Source: Hyphomicrobiaceae bacterium UBA2767 (GTDB taxonomy: Bacteria; Pseudomonadota; Alphaproteobacteria; Rhizobiales; Methyloligellaceae). From it: a DNA stretch of 8,458 nt. The DNA is taken from contig DEIT01000063.1 of NCBI GenBank assembly GCA_002352635.1, positions 1,363-9,820 on the forward strand. Direction: 5' to 3'. The notes beneath the pieces are model-generated. The model saw nothing but the letters and a program-made list of their open reading frames with translations, was not told the DNA's origin and did not search any database. Positions 1 to 6,319 of the stretch are shown here, piece after piece; position 1 is the first letter of the stretch, and the number at the start of each line of letters is the position of its first letter. A program made the position numbers and the translations under genes.

Positions 1-1107
1 AGACAGGCGCGGAACGACATTGTGCATTGGTGCTGAACCGATATCGGCGTCAGGCACTTCAACAATAAGGCCGCGTTCCAGAAAGTGCGGATCACGCGCC
101 ATATCACGGGGGTCGTAAATTGGTGAGCCGGTTATTTCCTCCCGCTCGAAGATTTCCATGACTTCGTCGCGCGTGCGTGCGCCAATCCATTCGGCCACCG
201 CGCCATTGACCTCATCCTTATGACGAACGCGGTCCTGATTTGTCCTGTAGCGGGGATTGTCGATCATGTCGGCCCGGCCAATGACCCGGAACAACCGTTC
301 CGCCATCGTCTGGATTGATGCCGAAAGCGCGATGTGGCTGCCGTCCCTGGTGCGGTAGACGTCGCGGGGTGCGGCGGTGTTGGAGGCGTTGCCTGCTCGT
401 TCTTTGACCTTGCCGGTCATTTTGAGCACCATCGCTTCCGGCCCCATGATCGCATGCATGGCATCGAGCAGAGCCAAGTCCAGCACCTGGCCTTTTCCGC
501 CATTCACCTCAACCTCGCGTAGGGCAACCATGGTGGCATAGGCGCCGGTCAGGCCGGACACCATATCGGCGAGCGCTAATGGCGGCAGCACGGGATCGCT
601 GTCGGCAAAACCGTTGCGCGCAGCGAAGCCCGAGAGTGCTTCAACCAACGTGCCGAACCCCGGCCGCTCTCGATATGGACCCGTCTGACCAAAACCGCTG
701 ATGCGGACGATGACGAGTTCTGGATTGTGCTGATGCAGGATTTCCGGGCTGAGCCCCATTTCCTCCATCCGGCCAGGGCGGAAATTCTCCACCAGTACCT
801 GTGCAGTCGGAACGAGCTTCAAAAGAATTTCCCGCGCCTTTTCATCGCGCAGGTTCAGCCCAATGCTCCTCTTGTTGCGGGAATAGACTTTCCATGTCGT
901 CTCCACGCCGTCGTCGCCCCAGGACCTGAGCGGGTCGCCTTTGGCCGGATCTTCAATCTTGATGACCTCCGCCCCGAAGTCGGCAAGTTGCAGGGTGAGC
1001 ATGTTTCCTGCGACGACGCGTGACAGATCGAGCACGCGAACACCCTCTAGGGGCCCCGCATTCGATGGATTGAACTGCTGCTTCGGGTAGGGTGATGGTT
1101 CAGCCAT
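1..1107 (-). CDS. Class III CoA-transferase (CaiB/BaiF family), 3' end outside window
   Basis: Reading the reverse strand from the ATG at 1107 gives 369 open codons that run off the left edge. Family members are about 390-410 residues, so only a short C-terminal piece is missing. These enzymes move CoA between an acyl-CoA donor and a carboxylic acid in the cytoplasm. Visible family marks are the N-terminal PLEGVRVLDLSRVVAG (about 19-34), the nucleotide-fold segment DFGAEVIKIEDP (43-54), SRNKRSIGLNL (76-86), VLVENFRPG (104-112) and SGFGQTGPY (137-145). Asp181 in LALADMVSG aligns with the catalytic aspartate of formyl-CoA transferase. A GAGG stands 4 bases before the ATG (positions 1112-1115), supporting this start. 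It is a different paralogue from the CoA-transferase at 3350 and lies on the other strand. The substrate cannot be read from the sequence. Family assignment is very sure; any specific name would be a guess. Confidence 0.95.
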   Translation of the reverse strand, partial: MAEPSPYPKQQFNPSNAGPLEGVRVLDLSRVVAGNMLTLQLADFGAEVIKIEDPAKGDPLRSWGDDGVETTWKVYSRNKRSIGLNLRDEKAREILLKLVPTAQVLVENFRPGRMEEMGLSPEILHQHNPELVIVRISGFGQTGPYRERPGFGTLVEALSGFAARNGFADSDPVLPPLALADMVSGLTGAYATMVALREVEVNGGKGQVLDLALLDAMHAIMGPEAMVLKMTGKVKERAGNASNTAAPRDVYRTRDGSHIALSASIQTMAERLFRVIGRADMIDNPRYRTNQDRVRHKDEVNGAVAEWIGARTRDEVMEIFEREEITGSPIYDPRDMARDPHFLERGLIVEVPDADIGSAPMHNVVPRLS

Positions 1108-1160
1108 TTGGCCTCGATAGTCTTCCGCTGGTTTTCTTATAGGGTTGGCACTGGCGGCGG

Positions 1161-1188
1161 ATGATAGACGCGCCGGGAACTTTCGCAA
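1161..1188 (-). promoter_or_regulatory. Candidate sigma-70 type promoter for the minus-strand CoA-transferase
   Basis: On the reverse strand, TTGCGA (1183-1188; 4 of 6 matches to TTGACA) is followed after 16 bases by TATCAT (1161-1166; 5 of 6 matches to TATAAT). A transcript would start near 1154, giving a leader of roughly 47 bases before the ATG at 1107. It sits in the 125-base gap between the BLUF gene and the CoA-transferase, so the latter could be transcribed independently. Match by eye only. Confidence 0.35.
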
Positions 1189-1232
1189 ACCGGGGCATCC
1201 AAATGAATCGAGTCGAAAGATACGCAGCGGGT

Positions 1233-1775
1233 TTATACCGACTGCGCTTCCTTGTTGGGCGCGTGTTTCTGCCGGTTGAGTACCCGCTCACCGAACACCT
1301 TTTTCGGTGCGGAATCGCCGACTGTGTCCGGTCGGTTGGTTCGCACTGCACTCGGTGTGGCGTCAATCAGCTCTTCCACAATTCCGAGCAGGCTGTCTGC
1401 CGTCATTTTGGCCGGGAGGAACTCATTGGAGACGCAATATCGTCGGTGCACCTCCTCGGATACCGGCTGTCCGACGAAGCACATCGACCAGTCGGCGAAG
1501 CGTCATTTGGATATCGGCCGGGCATCAAGAATAACGGGGTCCACATGACGTGGATCTTTGGCAATACGGCAGAATGTTTCCGTGACGGCTTTGCGGTCGC
1601 CTTCAAGCACTTGCGCGAAGTAGACTTGATTGAATAACAGCGCACCGGTGACGCCCTGAGCCATATTGTTGCGTTTGGCAACTTGAAGAATATTCTTCAG
1701 TTCAGCGCGCAGCTTGGGATCGTCCGAGTTTGCGGCCGCATTCCTTGAATAGTAAATAAGACGAAACAGATACAT
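1233..1775 (-). pseudogene. BLUF-domain blue-light photoreceptor, interrupted by one in-frame TGA
   Basis: BLUF domains bind FAD and sense blue light. From the ATG at 1775 the protein begins MYLFRLIYYS and reads a typical BLUF fold for 90 residues. It then meets a TGA at 1503-1505 (codon 91) and continues in the same frame with RFADWSMCFVG to a stop at 1233, 180 codons in all. The flavin-site residues are all present: Tyr8, Asn36 (RNN), Gln55 (YFAQVLEGD) and, beyond the stop, Trp96 and Met98 of the WSM motif. Against the BLUF protein Slr1694, as I recall its sequence, the TGA falls where an arginine stands (PIRRRNF against PISK-stop-RF), so one CGA to TGA change explains it. The ATG at 1775 fits the family start better than the in-frame TTG at 1802, and a GAAGG lies 10 bases upstream. 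After the domain there is only a short basic tail and no effector. It may be a recent pseudogene, a sequencing error or a readthrough gene. It diverges from cbpA. Confidence 0.88.
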
Positions 1776-1850
1776 CGATTCCGAACCTTCAGGCGCTCGC
1801 AAAATCTATACCTATGCGGTGTAAATGAGGGTAATAGGACCTGTTGGTTT

Positions 1851-1883
1851 TCCCGATGCCCGCAATGGGGTAGTGGGATGGGA
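1851..1883 (+). repeat. Imperfect inverted repeat in the cbpA leader
   Basis: TCCC-G-AT-G-CCC (1851-1861) can pair with GGGATGGGA (1875-1883), giving nine base pairs with two bulged G residues around a 13-base loop. It ends 21 bases before the AGGAGG of cbpA. If transcribed it could form a leader hairpin; it does not overlap the ribosome binding site. No U-run follows, so it is not a terminator in this direction. It could be chance. Confidence 0.3.
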
Positions 1884-1904
1884 TCTGCAGCTTGCACCAG
1901 TTTC

Positions 1905-1910
1905 AGGAGG
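1905..1910 (+). promoter_or_regulatory. Ribosome binding site fixing the GTG start of cbpA
   Basis: A perfect AGGAGG sits 5 bases before GTG at 1916. The longer reading frame opens at a TTG at 1892, upstream of this site, and the eight extra residues (starting HQFQEDA after the initiator) are not like a J-domain start. The site therefore selects GTG 1916. Confidence 0.8.
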
Positions 1911-1915
1911 ATGCC

Positions 1916-2845
1916 GTGGCGAAAGACTTGTATGAAGTCCTCGGTCTGAAGAAGGGAGCCTCTGAGGAGGATATCCGCAAGACCTATCGCAAGCTCGCAA
2001 AAAAGTTTCATCCCGACCTCAACCCCGGCGATACGGCGGCGGAGGAGAGTTTCAAGGAGATTTCAGCGGCGTTCGCAATACTGGGAGATGACGACAAGAA
2101 GAAACGCTATGATGCGGGTGAGCTGGATGAGACTGGTGCTGAAACGCCGCAGCACCGTTACTACCGCGAATATGCGGATGCCGACACGCAGCACCAATAC
2201 CATAGCAGCGCCGGATTCGATGATTTCGTCGATCTGGGCGATCTGTTTGGAGACGCCTTCGCGCGAAGAGGGCACGGTGGCGGTGGGTTTGGAGGAGGAA
2301 TGAAAGTCCGGGGACCTGACGTGCGCTATCATCTCCCCATCGATTTCCTTGAAGCGGCAAAGGGCACCAAGCATCGCGTCACAATGCCCGATGGTACCGT
2401 TCTGGATGTGAAGATTCCCGAGGGAACTGAAGATGGTGCTGTTCTCAGGCTCAAGGGAAAGGGGCAACCGGGATTGAATGACGCCCCGCCGGGCGATGCC
2501 CTGGTTTCAATCGAGGTCAGGCCACACCGGTTGTTCACGCGCGAAGGCGACAACGTCGCCATTGAGCTGCCGATAGGCATTGACGAGGCGGTGCTCGGCG
2601 CGAAGGTGGAGGTGCCTACTATCGCGGGGACAGTCAAAATGACAGTGCCCGCCGGTGCGACTTCCGGTCAAACCCTGCGTCTGCGCGGTAAGGGTATCCA
2701 AAACAAGGGCAAGCGTGGCGATCAGTTGGTGCAGCTGAAGATCATGACGCCGGATGAGGTCGATCCCGAGCTTGAAGAATTCATGCGCTCCTGGGCGAAG
2801 GACCATGCATACAATCCCCGAGCCAAGATGGGGCAGGTGCTGTGA
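1916..2845 (+). CDS. cbpA: CbpA-like DnaJ co-chaperone (class B, no zinc finger)
   Basis: This cytoplasmic Hsp40 would deliver unfolded clients to DnaK and stimulate its ATPase. The 309-residue product has an N-terminal J domain (about 1-66) with the HPD motif at residues 32-34 and the usual flanking basic helix (RKTYRKLAKKF). An acidic and aromatic linker follows, then LFGDAF (110-115) and a short glycine-rich stretch (118-128). Two beta-sandwich client-binding domains come next (about 135-210 and 215-290), recognisable from VTMPDGTVLDVKIPEGTEDG and from VPTIAGTVKMTVPAGATSGQ. The cysteine-rich CxxCxGxG zinc repeats of true DnaJ are absent, which places it with CbpA. The GTG start is fixed by an AGGAGG 5 bases upstream. 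Its stop overlaps the start of cbpM, so the two are almost certainly cotranscribed. The length is close to that of E. coli CbpA (306). DnaK itself is not in the window. Confidence 0.95.
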   Translation: MAKDLYEVLGLKKGASEEDIRKTYRKLAKKFHPDLNPGDTAAEESFKEISAAFAILGDDDKKKRYDAGELDETGAETPQHRYYREYADADTQHQYHSSAGFDDFVDLGDLFGDAFARRGHGGGGFGGGMKVRGPDVRYHLPIDFLEAAKGTKHRVTMPDGTVLDVKIPEGTEDGAVLRLKGKGQPGLNDAPPGDALVSIEVRPHRLFTREGDNVAIELPIGIDEAVLGAKVEVPTIAGTVKMTVPAGATSGQTLRLRGKGIQNKGKRGDQLVQLKIMTPDEVDPELEEFMRSWAKDHAYNPRAKMGQVL

Positions 2846-3189
2846 TGCTGGACGAGAAAGAAGTCATCCGCCGCGTCTCAGGTGTGACCCGGGTCCGGCT
2901 TCAGACCTGGGTAAGCCGAGGCTGGGTCCTGCCTGCCATGACGAGTGACGGCCCCAATTACAGCGAAATCGACATTGCCCGCTGCGATTTGATCAGGGAA
3001 CTAAGGGACGATCTGGAAATAGATCATGACGCAGTGGAGATTGTCTTGTCGCTTCTCGATCAGGTTTATGGGCTACGCCGTGAATTGCGTGCCGTCATGG
3101 GTGCGGTCAAGGTGCAACCGGATGAAGTCCGCGTAAGGATACTGGGTGCGCTTTCCGATGACAGCCCCGAAGGAAAAGAAAACGACTAA
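2845..3189 (+). CDS. cbpM: CbpM-like chaperone modulator (MerR-like fold)
   Basis: CbpM proteins bind the J domain of CbpA and block its action on DnaK. The 114-residue product shows the family's shortened MerR-like winged-helix start (LDEKEVIRRVSGVTRVRLQT, then WVSRGWVLP). It continues with YSEIDIARCDLIRELRDDL and a helical C-terminal segment (DAVEIVLSLLDQVYGLRREL), which in this family carries the J-domain contact surface. The tail is short and charged. The ATG at 2845 shares its A with the last base of the cbpA stop codon (TGATG); an adjoining GTG at 2842 would add one residue and is less likely. The overlap implies translational coupling and roughly matched production of the two partners. 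It is small and lacks a long effector-binding domain, so a classical MerR activator role is less likely. Confidence 0.92.
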   Translation: MLDEKEVIRRVSGVTRVRLQTWVSRGWVLPAMTSDGPNYSEIDIARCDLIRELRDDLEIDHDAVEIVLSLLDQVYGLRRELRAVMGAVKVQPDEVRVRILGALSDDSPEGKEND

Positions 3190-3266
3190 CCCGGTTTGAT
3201 AGCAGCGCCTTGTCAGTTTTCGGGGCGAGCGACCCTTGCAGGAGGGGCATGAGGTAGAGTCGACTA

Positions 3267-3296
3267 TTGACGATCATACCGTTCCCGGAAGATTAT
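3267..3296 (+). promoter_or_regulatory. Candidate sigma-70 promoter of the acyl-CoA catabolic operon
   Basis: TTGACG (3267-3272; 5 of 6 matches to consensus) and GATTAT (3291-3296; 4 of 6) are separated by 18 bases, in the 160-base gap after cbpM. A start near 3303 would give a leader of about 47 bases before the ATG at 3350, containing the inverted repeat at 3313-3336. This would free the four enzyme genes from cbpAM transcription. Match by eye only. Confidence 0.45.
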
Positions 3297-3312
3297 TAGT
3301 GTACAAACCAAA

Positions 3313-3336
3313 TTCTGCTGCACTCCGGCTGCAGAA
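3313..3336 (+). repeat. Inverted repeat between candidate promoter and operon start codon
   Basis: TTCTGCTGC (3313-3321) and GCTGCAGAA (3328-3336) are inverted copies, matching at 8 of 9 positions around a 6-base ACTCCG spacer. The repeat lies just downstream of the candidate -10 and 13 bases before the ATG at 3350. It could be a repressor operator, as is common for TetR- or GntR-controlled acyl-CoA genes, or a leader hairpin affecting translation. There is no strong ribosome binding site ahead of this ATG. No regulator gene is next to it. Confidence 0.45.
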
Positions 3337-3349
3337 AATTCAACGAGCC

Positions 3350-4510
3350 ATGGCGGAACCAGAACCAGAAAAACCGCTCGCTAACACGCGCGTGGTTGAA
3401 ATCGGCACCAGCGTGGCAGCGCCTTATGCCGCGTGGATACTTGGCACATTGGGAGCTGATGTCATCAAGGTTGAACGGCCTGATGGCGGCGATGACGCCC
3501 GCCAGTGGGGCAATATGTTCCCGGATGGTACTGCCTCGACCTTCCACTATCTCAACAGCCAAAAGCGCGGCATCACGGTCGATTTGAAGGATGAGGCGCA
3601 ATGCCAATGGTTGCAGGAGTTCTGTGCCACTGAGGCGGATGTGGTTATCCAGAATCTGAGGCCCGGCCATGTGGACCGTTATGCAGTTGGTGCGGCTGAC
3701 CTGACCAAGGTCAACCCACGGTTGGTTTACTGCAACCTCTGGTCTTTTGGGAATTCAGGACCAATGCAGCAACGGCCGGGTTACGATCCGCTGATGCAGG
3801 CGTTGAGTGGCATAATGAGCGTCACAGGTGAAGTGGGGCGCCCGCCTGTCCGTGTGGGTCCGTCGATGATTGATATGGGTACGGGCATGTGGTGCGTCAT
3901 CGGCATTCTTGCCGCGCTAAACCGCCGCGAACAGACCGACGAAGGGTGTGTCATCGATGCCTCGCTCTATGAGACGGCACTGGGTTGGATGGCGAATGCG
4001 GTTCCCACATTGCAGGCGACCGGAAAGAGCCCCGGCCGGCAGGGCACCACGGCACGCGGCATGGCGCCTTATCAGGCATATGAGTGCGCTGATGGGTATC
4101 TCATTGTGGCCGCGCCCAACGACCGTCTGTTTGAGCGTCTGTCGGGCGTGCTGGGTCATCCGGAGTGGCCGCAGGACCCACGCTTTGAAACCAACCAGAA
4201 CCGCTGGGAAAACCTTGCCGAACTGAATGCGTTGATGGAGCCGATTTTGCGATCGCAACCGCGAGAGATATGGCGGGAAAGGCTGGATGAGGTAGGTGTC
4301 CCATCGGCGCCGGTCCGCGATACGTCTGAGATGATGGGCGATGCACAGACCCGCGCGCTCGGTATTATTCAGAGACCGGAAGCGGAAGGTCCCGAACTGA
4401 TGGGCATGCCGCTGAGCTTCGATGGCGTGCGCCCCGCACTTACGCGGTACGCCCCGAAACTCGGCGAACACGATCATGAGATCAAGAACAAGGATGAGGG
4501 GAACAAATAA
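3350..4510 (+). CDS. Class III CoA-transferase (CaiB/BaiF family)
   Basis: This enzyme would activate a carboxylic acid by transferring CoA from an acyl-CoA, probably as the first step of the operon. The 386-residue product has the full family length. Motifs are NTRVVEIGTSVAAPYAAWIL (12-31), TLGADVIKVERP (33-44), LNSQKRGITVDL (68-79), VVIQNLRPGHVDRY (98-111) and a GYDPLMQALSG segment (144-154). Asp175 in GPSMIDMGTG is the expected catalytic aspartate that forms the acyl-aspartyl intermediate. The frame is open upstream to a TTG at 3236, but the extra 38 residues are unlike the family and lie across the candidate promoter, so ATG 3350 is preferred even though its ribosome binding site is weak. 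The next gene starts 24 bases after the stop. The substrate is unknown. The family includes glutarate, mesaconate, itaconate, citramalate, carnitine and oxalate enzymes, and the neighbours favour a branched dicarboxylate. Confidence 0.95.
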   Translation: MAEPEPEKPLANTRVVEIGTSVAAPYAAWILGTLGADVIKVERPDGGDDARQWGNMFPDGTASTFHYLNSQKRGITVDLKDEAQCQWLQEFCATEADVVIQNLRPGHVDRYAVGAADLTKVNPRLVYCNLWSFGNSGPMQQRPGYDPLMQALSGIMSVTGEVGRPPVRVGPSMIDMGTGMWCVIGILAALNRREQTDEGCVIDASLYETALGWMANAVPTLQATGKSPGRQGTTARGMAPYQAYECADGYLIVAAPNDRLFERLSGVLGHPEWPQDPRFETNQNRWENLAELNALMEPILRSQPREIWRERLDEVGVPSAPVRDTSEMMGDAQTRALGIIQRPEAEGPELMGMPLSFDGVRPALTRYAPKLGEHDHEIKNKDEGNK

Positions 4511-4534
4511 TCCCCCGGTTGGAGAGGACATCCC

Positions 4535-5326
4535 ATGCGCACCGACTATGAAACGCTGCATATTGAGAAGGCTGACGATCATATCCTGATTGTCACGCTT
4601 GATCGCCCGGACTTCGCGAATGCCAAGAACACGCAAATGGGCTCAGAACAAAAGGATTTGTTCGAGGGGCTTTATGTGGACACCGAAGGCGTGCGTTGCG
4701 TGGTTCTTACCGGTCGCGGAAAAGTATTTTGCGCAGGCGGTGATCTGAAGGAACGCAAAGGCATGACTGATGCGGCCTGGCAGCGTCAGCACGCAATCTT
4801 CGAGCAAGGAGTGCTGGCTCTGCGCATGTGCCCGGTCCCGGTGATCGCTGCTGTGAACGGACCGGCCTATGCGGGAGGGTGTGAAATGGTGCTGACTTGT
4901 GATTTTGCCTATGCATCGACGACCGCGCGTTTTGCACTAACCGAAGTCACGCTCGGGATCATGCCGGGTGCCATGGGCACGCAGAATTTGCCCCATGCCG
5001 TCGGGGAACGCCGCGCAAAGGAAATCATCATGACCGGTCGTCCCTTCAGCGCTGAAGAGGCTTGTCAGTGGGGGCTCGTCAACCGGCTGTGCGAACCTGA
5101 TGGGCTTATGGACGAGGTTATGGAAACGGCTCAGAAAATCGCCAGCAATGCGCCGCAGTCGGTCATGCGCGCCAAACGATCCATCTCGGTGGCCACGCAA
5201 GTCGATCGCTTCAATGGATTCCAGTTCGAGCTTGAAGCCTATAATCGCCTGGTTCCGACAGAAGACCGCCGCGAAGGCATTCTGGCGTTTAATGAGAAGC
5301 GCAAACCCGAATATAAGGGTCGGTAG
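4535..5326 (+). CDS. Enoyl-CoA hydratase/isomerase, resembling methylglutaconyl-CoA hydratase
   Basis: This 263-residue crotonase-fold enzyme would add water across an alpha,beta-unsaturated acyl-CoA. The oxyanion-hole segment is VFCAGGDLKER (64-74) and the second oxyanion loop is NGPAYAGGCE (108-117). Glu117 and Glu137 (LTEVTLGIMPGAMGTQ) occupy the two catalytic glutamate positions of rat mitochondrial hydratase, so hydratase chemistry is likely. DLKER after the oxyanion hole and the C-terminal REGILAFNEKRKPEYKG both resemble human AUH and related 3-methylglutaconyl-CoA hydratases, as I recall their sequences. That would make HMG-CoA for the lyase encoded next. A GGAGAGGA lies 6 bases before the ATG. 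The stop is 11 bases before the lyase ATG. It could instead be a general short-chain hydratase; the family is certain, the AUH-like specificity is a reasoned guess. Confidence 0.93.
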   Translation: MRTDYETLHIEKADDHILIVTLDRPDFANAKNTQMGSEQKDLFEGLYVDTEGVRCVVLTGRGKVFCAGGDLKERKGMTDAAWQRQHAIFEQGVLALRMCPVPVIAAVNGPAYAGGCEMVLTCDFAYASTTARFALTEVTLGIMPGAMGTQNLPHAVGERRAKEIIMTGRPFSAEEACQWGLVNRLCEPDGLMDEVMETAQKIASNAPQSVMRAKRSISVATQVDRFNGFQFELEAYNRLVPTEDRREGILAFNEKRKPEYKGR

Positions 5327-5337
5327 TGGGGAGTATC

Positions 5338-6279
5338 ATGCGCAAAGATATCGACATTCTGGTTCATGAGGTCGGCCCACGTGATGGTCTCCAGAGCATC
5401 GACACCATTTTTCTAACTGAGGCCAAGCTTGAATGGATACGGGCCGAGGCGGCCGCAGGCGTGCCGCAAATACAGGTCGGATCGTTTGTACGGCCAGATC
5501 TGCTGCCGCAAATGGCCGACAGCGCGGAGGTTGTCAGGGAATCGATCAAGATTCCGGGACTCACGGTTTCGGCTCTCGTGCCGAACCTCAAAGGCGCACA
5601 GAACGCCATTGCTGCGGGAGCACATCAGCTTGGCGTCGTGATGTCGGTGTCTGAAGCCCACAACAAGTCGAACATCAACCGCACGGTTGAGGAATCCCTG
5701 GATGGCTTCCGCCAGATTGTCGAATACCGCAACGAAGCTGACCCTGATCGCAAGACCGTCATATCGGGGGGGCTGGCGACATCATTTGGCTGCACGATTT
5801 CCGGTCCCGTGCCGGTAAGTGACGTGATGAGGCAGGCGGAACGGCTGCTTGAGCTTGGCGCTGACCGGCTGAACGTCGCTGATACGGTCGGGTTCGCCAA
5901 TCCGAAGCAGGTGAAGGACCTGTTCGATGAATTATTCCGTACCGTCGGGGACGACGTGCCCGTTGGCGCCCATTTCCATGATACGCGGGGGCTCGGCCTT
6001 GCCAATGCCTTCGCCGCCGTTGAAGCGGGCGTGCGGGAGCTCGATTCCTGCCTCGGCGGGCTCGGTGGCTGTCCTTACGCGCCTGGAGCCAGTGGAAACG
6101 TCGTTACTGAAGACATGGTGTTCATGCTGGAGGCAATGGGACTGAAGACCGGTGTCGATCTCGACGCACTGCTTGAGACGCGTGAATTGATGGTCCGCCA
6201 TCTGAAGGACGAACCGACGCAGGGGACTTTTGTCACCGCTGGCCCACCCCTCGGTTTCGTTCCGGCAACGGCCGCGTGA
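5338..6279 (+). CDS. HMG-CoA lyase family protein
   Basis: This 313-residue TIM-barrel enzyme would cleave a 3-hydroxy-3-methyl acyl-CoA by a metal-dependent retro-Claisen reaction. With HMG-CoA the products are acetyl-CoA and acetoacetate. The signature residues are present: VGPRDGLQ (12-19, with Arg15 and Asp16), the metal-binding HFHDTRG (His212, His214), and the family signature LGGLGGCPYAPGASGN (239-254) with Cys245 and Asn254. The length matches bacterial HMG-CoA lyases. ATG 5338 follows GGGGAG by 4 bases; a GTG at 5326 overlapping the previous stop would add four residues. In the middle, SGGLATSFGCTISGPVPVSD (143-162) differs from the shorter CALGCPYEGKISPAKV-type segment of human HMG-CoA lyase, so a related substrate is possible. 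R-citramalyl-CoA lyase of Chloroflexus, which cleaves to pyruvate and acetyl-CoA, belongs to the same family. The gene is the third of a tightly packed four-gene unit. Confidence 0.93.
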   Translation: MRKDIDILVHEVGPRDGLQSIDTIFLTEAKLEWIRAEAAAGVPQIQVGSFVRPDLLPQMADSAEVVRESIKIPGLTVSALVPNLKGAQNAIAAGAHQLGVVMSVSEAHNKSNINRTVEESLDGFRQIVEYRNEADPDRKTVISGGLATSFGCTISGPVPVSDVMRQAERLLELGADRLNVADTVGFANPKQVKDLFDELFRTVGDDVPVGAHFHDTRGLGLANAFAAVEAGVRELDSCLGGLGGCPYAPGASGNVVTEDMVFMLEAMGLKTGVDLDALLETRELMVRHLKDEPTQGTFVTAGPPLGFVPATAA

Positions 6280-6319
6280 CAATCCAAAAACAGATCAAGA
6301 AAGCATATTGGGGGAGTGA

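Larger units (their letters stand above)
1776..1915. promoter_or_regulatory. Divergent intergenic region between BLUF gene and cbpA
   Basis: This 140-base gap separates two divergent genes and should carry both promoters. Its middle (about 1801-1845) is more A/T-rich than the coding sequence on either side. On the reverse strand a TATAGA hexamer near 1812 is a possible -10 for the BLUF gene, but its -35 match is poor. For cbpA no convincing sigma-70 or heat-shock promoter could be chosen by eye. The region also holds a G/C-rich imperfect inverted repeat (1851-1883) and the cbpA ribosome binding site. Confidence 0.5.

Noticed and set aside
1503..1505. TGA in the BLUF gene as a selenocysteine codon
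   Set aside because: Homologues have arginine here, not cysteine, and no clear selenocysteine-insertion hairpin was seen directly downstream.
1161..1637. 158-codon open frame on the plus strand over the BLUF gene
   Set aside because: Tempting because the BLUF gene is interrupted, but it has no recognisable domain, while the BLUF signature is clear on the reverse strand.
3190..3235. Possible terminator after cbpM
   Set aside because: Short G/C-rich complementary pieces occur (GCGCC with GGGCG), but the stem is about 4-5 pairs and no T-run follows.
3240..3257. AGGAGG followed by ATG AGG TAG, a two-codon mini-ORF
   Set aside because: The ribosome binding site is good but spacing is only 3 bases, and it lies upstream of the candidate promoter, so it would matter only on read-through transcripts from cbpM. 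Probably chance.
3236..3349. Upstream TTG start adding 38 residues to the plus-strand CoA-transferase
   Set aside because: No ribosome binding site precedes it, the extra residues are unlike the family N-terminus, and a promoter-like sequence lies inside this stretch.
3917..4636. 239-codon open frame on the minus strand
   Set aside because: It lies across the well-supported CoA-transferase and hydratase genes, has no recognisable family motifs and is rich in Arg/His, as expected of an antisense shadow.
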